Below, piece after piece: positions 55,778 to 64,000 of a stretch of DNA of 64,000 bases. The translations under genes and the position numbers were made by a program. The stretch covers positions 558,001 to 622,000 of the forward strand of contig JASANH010001446.1 of NCBI GenBank assembly GCA_030248295.1, in the 5' to 3' direction. Numbering within the stretch: position 1 is the first letter of the stretch; each line of letters begins with the position of its first letter. This stretch comes from Mesodorylaimus sp. YZB2_4 (taxonomy: Eukaryota > Nematoda > Enoplea > Dorylaimida > Dorylaimidae). A model generated the notes under the pieces. It was not told the origin of the DNA and searched no databases. It worked only from the letters and a program-made list of their open reading frames with translations.

Positions 55778-57128
55778 ATGTCGAAGAGTGACCAGTTAGA
55801 AGTCGACGAAACGGGCGCGGCGACGAGCGAGCAATGCGTATCTGAACTGCAGGTAGGCCTATACAGTATGTGATGACAGTGAGTGACCTGAGCAAGCCGA
55901 TCGTGCAACGAATGGCCAACCATGCGTAACTGATACCCACGTATAGTTCTAGGTCATACTGTGGAAATTCTCATGGGTTCAGAGAGGACTCTGGTTCATG
56001 TTGGTTCGCGACTTTCCGTAGACCTGAATGGACCGCAGTTTTTTTAAAATTTTGCCCATGCTTCGTGGGTAGATTGCTGATTGCCTTGTCTAAGTTGGAC
56101 TTTTCGATCGGTTTTTGGACTTTAACCTGTAATCTCTGGCAATTAGGTCATAGCTGTAGTAACTCATACAGTATCGTGAGTTGAGCCATCCTGAGTCAGC
56201 GTTTCCTTGCCTTTTTTAATTTTCAACTAATCTTTCAGAATCTTCGCCTTAGCTCTACAATTTCTAAACCAACTGAAGAGCAAAATACAGTCCTGGATAT
56301 TGTCCCGTACGAGAATGAATTGCAAATGCCCGATATTATGCGCCTTATTACAAAAGATTTGTCCGAGCCGTATTCCATCTATACTTATCGATATTTTATC
56401 CACAATTGGCCAGAGCTGTGTTTTCTAGTATGTTTATTGCCCTTGGTCTTATATTAGTTGCTTATCAGTTTTTCCTCAAAGTAGGGCAAGAGAGTTTATT
56501 GGCCGACGGATAATGTCGACGAATCAGCCAGCGAATACGTCGGCGCGATCATTTGCAAGTTGGCCATGCATCCGAAGGGTACTCGGAGAGGATACATCGC
56601 TATGCTAGCCGTAGACGAACGATGGCGAAGGTTGAAAATAGGTAAGGCATATAGTTCCGTAGTATTTGAGTCTGATGCTTCGAGGATAGAGCACTTGCTT
56701 TTTGCTTGGTTCTGAGCGAACCAACTGAGGGATCTATCTGCCAGTAGCAGTCAAATTCTGAAAGCCCTATTTTGCTGAGTGTTGAACAAGGGGTTCCCTA
56801 TGAAAATTGACCAGTTATTTCACATCTTACTTTTCGTTTTATTTTTGGGTACTCAGGAACACGACTCGTTTCACGCGCCATCGATTCGATGCTCGAAAAA
56901 GGCTGCGATGAAGTAATGTATCTTACTTCTGACTTATGTTTACCTGTTTCATGCATTTCGTTCCAGGTGGTTTTGGAAACAGAGGTAACCAATCATTCTG
57001 CGTTACGATTGTATGAGAATTTGGGCTTCTCACGGGACAAGCGGCTGTTTCGCTATTATCTGAACGGTGTGGACGCATTCCGGTTAAAACTCTGGCTACG
57101 CCCTCCTCACGCCGTCGATTATTTCTGA
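55778..57128 (+). CDS. NAA30: NAA30, catalytic subunit of NatC N-terminal acetyltransferase
   Basis: Five exons: 55778-55852, 56239-56427, 56485-56641, 56857-56912, 56967-57128; 212 residues. A GNAT acetyltransferase collinear with human NAA30/yeast Mak3: [65 protein letters not shown] (acetyl-CoA-binding R/QxxGxG/A region), [40 protein letters not shown] and AFRLKLWLR. NatC acetylates the N-terminal methionine of proteins starting Met-hydrophobic (ML, MI, MF) on ribosomes. Exon 3 adds a longer loop ([17 protein letters not shown]) than the human enzyme. The ATG at 55778 is chosen as the start; the frame is also open upstream to 55676 but without similarity. It stands only 323 bp before the UBR-type ligase. 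Confidence 0.94.
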
Positions 57129-57451
57129 TTTTCGGTATTCGCTCATGTCGCTTTACAACACTCTGTCGAATTTCGAATCATGTCTGAATTTCTTCGAACG
57201 CCTTCTAAGACTTAATTTGGTTCCTATGAATGACTTTTTCTGCGAAAAACGAGTCAATTTTTATGTCTTTACGTTTGAGACTAAGCTGGTGAGTTCTTGG
57301 CGAGACTGTACTAAACTTTAAGTTAGTAAAAATATTATTCCTTAGTTTTGCATTATATGATCTGGGTTTATATCCAAGTTATTATATCGATTGTTTCTCT
57401 TCGTCTCGATATGTAATCCATGTCTTTAGTTTCGTCCACTAGTTTACGAGA
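57129..57451. promoter_or_regulatory. Short spacer between NAA30 and the UBR-type ligase
   Basis: 323 bp between NAA30 stop and the next ATG on the same strand; it must hold the NAA30 polyadenylation region and probably the promoter of the ligase. No certain signal assigned. Confidence 0.4.
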
Positions 57452-60400
57452 ATGTTCAGAAAAAAGAGTAGTGGGCAACAAGGTTCGGACTCTGCACCTG
57501 CTCGCCTACCGAGTTTAGTTTCACCAACCGAGTGCATTCAAGTATGTCTGTTACAGCTTTTTTACTGGCACCTATCGCCAGATTCTTCCTTATAGAAACT
57601 TACGGCATTGTTCAATCAAGGTCAAACGGAATGTGCTTACAATTTGTTACAAGACTACTGGTCGTCTTTTGTACCAAAAATTTTTAAGCCCAGTTCGAAC
57701 CCTACGGAACTGGCTTTCGATGAGCAGGTACGCACGGATTTTGGTTTGGTGGGGTATTTTGAGGGCCTAGTTAAACTTGGAATTTGGGTTTAAGTGAGAG
57801 TCTTACTGATTGATCAGTTGATGAGGTTCAGACGAGGATATTTTCTCGTTATTCGTTCAGATTTTTGAGAATAAGTCGCAAGTTAACTTTTTAGGCTGTA
57901 AAGATCGTTTTATTAACGCCTTGTATTAATATTATGTGCGGTTCTCCCGGGCTGACATTCGAGCAATACGCGGAAAGTTTGAATATTACTTGCGCTCGCC
58001 CTGGTCAAATCTGTGGCCGACTATTTCGCAATGGGGAACCGACGTACAGTTGCAAGTAAGAGAGTAAAATTTATTTCCGTTTTACATTAATCGTTCTAAT
58101 TTTCAGGGAATGCGCGACAGATCCGACTTGCGTTTTATGTCTCGACTGTTTCAGCAAAAGCGATCATAAATCGCATAAGTATCGGGTATGTGGGCTGTTC
58201 TGCTAGCTTGCTACCCAGTGTAATGAGTTCTCCGTTAAGATGCACGCTAGCGGAGGAACCGGGTATTGCGATTGCGGAGACATCGAGGCTTGGAAGCGCG
58301 AGCCGTACTGTGTAAGTCATAAACCAGCCGATGAGGTAAAACAAGGATCTGAGAACAACGGGTCAACGGTGAAACTACCTGAAATGGACGAACAGCGTAT
58401 GTCTGCTTTTGTTGCGACTATCTTACGATACGCGGTCGAATTGATCTGCTGGGACTATTGCGATATTCTGCCAGCCGGCTTAGTGCATCAGTAAGTTCAC
58501 TTAATTATCATACTGGCCATAAGGGGGAATTTGGTGGAGTCCAGTTTAGGTGTCAGTTTTGGTCCCTCAACGTGCCCTTTTATGTAGGAACATGTCGTTG
58601 CCCTATCAAACGATGTTGTTCAATGACGAGAGTCACACATACGATCAAGTCATCAAAGCTTTGACGAAGGCGATCGATTGCGATGAAGAACGAGCCATGT
58701 TTCTGGCAACGGTGGTGGATCGGGAAGGACGTAGTAGCGTGAGGTCTGGAGCCAAAGACGATTGTGAGAGAGCCAAGACAATCATACAGGTACGTCGAGT
58801 GGGCGAAGGTATTTTTTCGATTTGAACAATGAAAATATGATTTTGTTGCAGCAACGAACGGCTCGGGAAGCTAGGGCGCCTCTGATCGTCGAAACCATGG
58901 ATAGCAATTTAGTGGCGCATCAACATTTCGCCATCAAGTTGCTGCAGTGGTTGACCAATGCTGTGGCAGCTTTGCGTAAGTCCTGTTGCTGTGGTTTCAG
59001 CGACTGGAGATATAATATCTTGTTTTTAGCGCCCTTGTTAAATATTGTCGCAAAAATTTTGATGCGTGAAAGATATATTTCTAGCGACGCTGCGGAACAA
59101 CCGTCCGATGATACGTTGATCACAAAATTGATGAAACGGGATTTCAAGCTGTGGAAAAGTAAGTCTAGTTATTCCTGATGCATTTAACCTGCTCTCTGAG
59201 AGCTGATTTTTATTTGTTTAGGTGCCCGATCAGCCGCGCACGAACTAATAATGCGTACGGTTTTGATGGATAGTGAGGTGAAAAAGGACTTTGCCAAACT
59301 GTTTGTCAAGGTGGGTGTCATTGACTTGGTTTCATCCTCCATAACTGTACTAACGTGGTCTTTGTTGAGTTATAGATGTACCCTGATTTGATGCACAAAC
59401 ATATCGAGGATGATCATGATCACAGTTTGTCCATAACGGCATTGACGGTTCAAATTTTTACTGTTCCTACTATCGTAAGTTCTTAGAGTATGTCTTGGAG
59501 GTTTTTTTCGTTTTTAGACTTCTTACATTTAGGCCAAACTGTTGATCGCGGAGGAGAATGCTCTTTCCTTGGTCATTCGAACGTTTTACTCTAAAGCGCA
59601 GAGGCATATAAGTAAGATAATTAGACAAGTGTGGTGGGCAGGAGGTAACGACATTCTATTTTTAGACAAAGGGAGGTTCTCATTTCAACGAGCAACCCAA
59701 GCGACCGTTTTACGTCGAGGATTAGTTGCGTTTAATGACGCAAGGTATGTAAGCATTGATTGTAGTGCTCTTTTGTAACTGATGCGACATAACATGCTGG
59801 CAGATATTTGTTAACGATTCCACCGACTGATGACGAATGGACAGATGCGTTGAGGCACCATTTCTTTTCTGGATTTAGTGCCTTGTTGGATGTTCTGTTG
59901 TGCATGCAGGTAAGTGGAGTAGGTAATAGATTCTGTTCCGGTGCGAGATTTTAGAGAACATGAAACTTAGGGCATGGACGAAGTTGTGCGTCAAGTTGGT
60001 CAACATCAAGAATGGGAACCTGAGTGGGAAACTGCGTTTAACATACAAATTCGTTTATCGCCCGTTTTGTCGCTCATTCAGCGTTGGACGAGTACTGATG
60101 TAAGTTGCTATCGTATGCATTGCTGTGGCGACTAATGCGGTTTGATGATGTTTTAGAAAAAATGCCTGGTCACTGCATTTAATGAAACGATGGCCAAACT
60201 GTACCATTATCCCGATGTTGCGTTTTTAACCTCGGTGGCCAAATGCGGTGATCATCAAGCCGACTGTATTATCTACGATGTCGCGAAAAGAGCCGTCAGT
60301 ATTCATCTGCCATTGAGTCGCTTGTTGGCTGGTGAGCGAATTTGGCGTTTATTCTGTTTTGTTGAGCTTTTAATTGGCTTGTCTTATTTTCAGGGCTTTA

Positions 60401-63400
60401 TCTGAACTTCCAGAAGTTTTCTTTAAAATTGAGCTCGCCAGATGTTAATAGCGCTGATGCAACATTGAGCATCGAACGATTGATTGAGTTGCCTTTGCGA
60501 ACGATGGTCATGATTGCCCAGTCATCGGCTGGCATGTGGCGTCGTAATGGATATTCGTTGGTGAATCAGGTGATGAGTGGTATGACACTTGACTTTGACT
60601 GTCTTTTTGCAAATGCATGGTCTTTCAGATTCACAACTACGCTTCGTCGATATGCAGATCGGAAATGTTCGATAAGGATATCCTCATGCTGCAGATAGGA
60701 GCGGCCAATATGGACCCGAATCAATTCGTCATTCGACTGTTGGACAAATTCAATTTGCTGCGTTGGGCTGCCCCGTAAGTGTAAGAGATACGTTGTCAGA
60801 CACTGTTCAATGGGGTTTCGTACATAGGGAAGGAACGGAGGCACCGGCTGGCGAAGAAGAATCAATCAAGCAGGTGGTTACCATTGCGGAGGAATTCTTG
60901 CACTTGGTATTGATGGTCACAGGTGAGGGTCGAAGGAGTTTGTCTCGCATCTGCTCGCAACAGCATCTGGTGTATCGGATGCTGTTGTTATAGGTGAACG
61001 ATGGATGACTGGTGTCGGGGAAACGACCAAAGAAGAAGCTATTCGTCGTGAAGTGATCCACATGCTGTGCAAGGGACCTGCGCCCTACAGCAAATTAGAC
61101 AAGAACTTGCCCGAAGATCATTTGGAGAAAACTGGATTAGAGCAAGTTATTCGTTCAGTGGCTGACTTTAGGTAAGTCAGAGGCATTGTTTTGGGAATTT
61201 CATTTCACTGACGATGAGACTTACTCTGTTACTGCAGGGAGCCAGCTGGAACTAGCGCTGGTGTTTTCGAGTTGAAACCATCGTGTCGAGGAGAGTATAA
61301 CTCGTTTTTCTACCATTATTCGAAGACGGACATGTCAAAAGCTGAGGAATTGCAAAGAAAGGAGAGGAGGGACGATGTTTTGGAGATAAGAGGTGAGATA
61401 ATTGCGTGTGTGTTTAGTGGCGAGTCTTTATTTTTGTCTCATCCCACTTCAGCGTGTCCACCCCCGTTGCCGCCTCCATTGACGGAACACTTCTCATCAA
61501 TTGTGGGCGTTTTCTCTTGCGATGTGATGCTGCAAATTTTGACGAACATTTTGAAGCGAGCAAAAGCTTACGATCGATTGCACACGGATGGCCAGCTGCA
61601 TCGGGCTTTACACGTGATCGGACTGGCATTGAGGGAAGAAATTAGGCAGCACAACCCGAGTTGGAAACACGAAGGAGGAAAGAAGATGACGCCAAGTTCG
61701 TCGTCTGCATCAAGCGAGACCGATCGCGTTTTTGCAAGGTCGGTCTTGGTACTTACGCTGTGAGGTGTCGGTCGTTTGTAGTTGCTTCTGATTACAGGTT
61801 TGTTTTCACCATACCGGCGATGGAATTTGCAAAGTCAAAGGGCCAGTCGAGCATGTTAGAGTTGTTGGAAAATTTGTTGGGCCAAGCGCAGACACAGTAT
61901 TATCAGGACCTGCTGAGGTGGATGATAATGGTGGGACGCACAAGTGTTAGCGTGGAGGGCGAGTGACACAGAGTTGTTTTAGAAGTTCAAGGAAGCTTCG
62001 GCAATGCACGAGAAAATGGATGAAGAAATGGGCAGTACGGTCGAGATCACATTGGGCGATCAGGATTTGACAAGAGGGCGTGGTGGACAAGATGACGATG
62101 GCGAGCAAGAACGTAAAAGGCGACGGCGCGAAATCGCCATGAAACAGCGGCAACGCGCCATGGAACAAATGCAACGACTGCAAAAAGACTTTATGAAAAA
62201 CAATCGAGCTTTATTGGAGAATGCTGGTGGCAGTGGGAAAAGTGGTACGACTGGCGGAAACAGTGGAGTGGATGACGAAGAGGAAACAGAAATGGAGATC
62301 GGCCAGTTGGCGGCTGACGAAAGTTTCCCGGTATCTTTGGGGCCAGCGAGAAGCCAGTTGATCGAGCTGGGTACGAGGAAAGCGGCTTGCGTTTTGTGTC
62401 AAGAGAGTCAAGAAGTGACATTCAACGGACGGGCAATCGTGTATGCGGCATTCGTGCAAACTTCAACTTTATTTTCTAAGCGTCGTGGAAAAATGATTGA
62501 AAATCCGGAGCAGCATGATCCATTGTACGCACCGGCTGATCTTCATATTGGTGTTTTGACGTCGACGTGCGGTCACACTATGCACTCGGATTGTTGGCAG
62601 CAGTAAGTGATGCTCGTGTTTTCACCATAGTCAAGGAAGGACTAAAAAGTTGTCTTTTAGTTTCTATGACAGCGTAGTGAGCAAGGAACAGCGGCGACCA
62701 TTGCGGTGGCGTTTCAGTTCGTTTTTCGATGTGGATAATGGAGAGTATTTATGTCCGTTGTGCAAACGGTTGTCGAACACTGTGTTACCCGTTTTACCGC
62801 CTCTAAAACGTTTGAACTTTGAAAGGTAAGCGCTATTTCTGGCCCCTCCATATATACCTTCAGAACAATGAACGATGTTATTTGTAGCAGCTCGCAGCAA
62901 GCCCCTGATGTTCTTTACAAAGATTGGTTGTCCGGCTTGGAAACTGCGGTTGTGGCTACGTTGTCGAATGGCCGTGGTTCTCGTACGACGTCGACGTCAT
63001 CGGCGAGTGGACCCGCGGCCTGCCAGCCTCCAAGACCGGGCGGCCCTCACTCCTGGCGAGTGAGGAACAGTAATTCGGATTCATCAACGTCTTCGTCGTC
63101 GTCTTCGTTGGTCGAAGCCATGGACCTGCAGCCGCAGCCACCTGCTGCTGCCGATGAACCGAATCAAGCAACGGGAAGCGGTAAGGCAGAAATGGATTTA
63201 GTATGTTCGGGGCCTTAAATGTGCATCTCTTTGTAGATGTGGCTATTGTGGGAGTCGGAATGGGATCACTGGTCGACCTGCTACCAAATTATAACTCCGT
63301 GATCGCTGCTTTGACGCAAACGATGCCCACAACGGTCGTTGAACAGTTGTCGCGAGTGTGGCGACGCTTGAGCAGCTTCAACGAAAAGTAAGCCATGAAC

Positions 63401-64000
63401 AAAATTTGTTAGCCTTCAATGGTGCAATGAGCTTCTTTTTTCAGTGTACCAATGTCATCTTCGTATTTCGAAATGCTGCGGACATTCTCACAAGCTGTAT
63501 ACAGTGTAAGTTGAGGTTCATCTAATCGTAAGAGGCGCGGTGAAACGGAACTAAAACGATCCGATTTTTAGCATGGTCTTAAAGTAGCGCCGTTCCACGA
63601 CTCGCCTCGTGCCCCGGTGATGTCTTGGTTAACGACAGCATTTACGGTCCGTTGCATAGACTCTTGTTTGGCTTTCGACGAAAAACCATTGTTTGGAGCT
63701 TTCTCGGCTCGTCAGGTATGCATTGCTTTACTGCAAGATAATGAAATGATTGCACGCTTGGCTATATTTTAGCGTGATTGCTTGTACGCCATTGTACGAT
63801 ATGGCGCCGTTTGTAATCTGGTGTCGAAGCCGCCAGTTATTCGGAGGCATTTAATTCGATTGTTGCAGCCGTTCCTGGCCACAAGCACCGACGCAAAGAT
63901 AACGATTTTGGATATGGACTTGTTCACAACGGTGGTAAGAGACCTGAACTGGAAGGCAATAAGACAGTCTTTGACGTGTGAAAATGTCTTACGCAGTAGT
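57452..64000 (+). CDS. UBR1/UBR2-type N-recognin E3 ubiquitin ligase (3' end outside window)
   Basis: Twenty-nine exons traced, about 1,585 codons, last one 63773 to beyond 64000. Others include 57596-57727, 57895-58055, 58107-58185, 58240-58490, 58588-58789, 58852-58975, 59030-59158, 60157-60331, 60629-60774, 60994-61171, 61453-61738, 61983-62602, 62661-62825, 62888-63180. The UBR box (about residues 114-190) has its Zn ligands: [51 protein letters not shown] ClpS-like domain follows ([20 protein letters not shown], binds bulky hydrophobic N-termini). A winged-helix-like region contains [21 protein letters not shown] coiled coil with [20 protein letters not shown] precedes the RING-H2 (from about 1167: CVLC...[10 protein letters not shown]...CPLC). 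It recognises type 1 and type 2 N-degrons with an E2 of the Ubc2/RAD6 type. UBR1 versus UBR2 cannot be resolved. Confidence 0.94.

Noticed and set aside
1-64000. CRISPR arrays, bacterial operons, ribosome binding sites, rRNA genes
   Set aside because: The DNA is clearly metazoan with spliceosomal introns; no regularly spaced direct repeats or rRNA-like sequence were seen.

Overview
This is eukaryotic, animal DNA: nearly every recognisable gene is split by short GT-AG introns (about 30-150 bp, a few of several kb), tRNA-derived SINEs are present, and the proteins are metazoan. An MSP-domain protein, a DUF229 sulfatase-like enzyme, a fukutin-like LicD transferase, GT7 and GT10 glycosyltransferases and remnants of a TTBK/CK1-type kinase suggest a compact ecdysozoan genome (nematode-like or tardigrade-like). 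ARMC9, a cilium/basal-body protein, argues against simply equating it with Caenorhabditis. The species is not determined.

Layout. 0-19 kb: C-terminal end of a membrane protein (20-418), MSP-domain gene (1951-2582, +), single-exon DUF229 enzyme (4556-6568, -), fukutin-like gene (10824-13188, +, nine exons), beta-1,4-galactosyltransferase (15272-16687, +, five exons). 19-29.5 kb: ARMC9 on the minus strand (16 exons traced, with one 4.3-kb intron), then unidentified minus-strand coding blocks. 29.55-42.55 kb: a large imperfect inverted duplication. Each arm carries an intact p62/SQSTM1-like gene (left +, right -), and the inner parts carry broken TTBK-like kinase copies, a Gypsy-type fragment and SINEs. 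42.6-45.7 kb: a duplicated, broken piece of the galactosyltransferase gene, split by a 2.3-kb insertion rich in inverted repeats. 46.9-52.9 kb: alpha-1,3-fucosyltransferase (+), a two-exon coiled-coil protein (-), and ASPSCR1/TUG (+, 13 exons). 53-55.1 kb: two copies of one tRNA-SINE family. 55.8-64 kb: NAA30 (NatC catalytic subunit) followed at 323 bp by a UBR1/UBR2-type N-recognin that runs off the window after 29 exons.

Themes. Four secretory-pathway enzymes (DUF229, fukutin-like, B4GALT, FUT) lie in the first 48 kb. Three protein-quality-control genes are here: NAA30 and UBR1 adjacent, and p62, whose ZZ domain is an N-degron reader in mammals.

Most unusual signal. The heptamer TAC(A/T)GTA is scattered through the window (27 exact copies listed, against roughly 8 expected). 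Comparing duplicated segments shows copies present as exact 5-bp additions (TA to TA-CTG-TA or TA-CAG-TA). This is the form of Tc1/mariner excision footprints. One sits in the splice donor of p62 intron 1 in both copies. No intact Tc1/mariner element was seen here.
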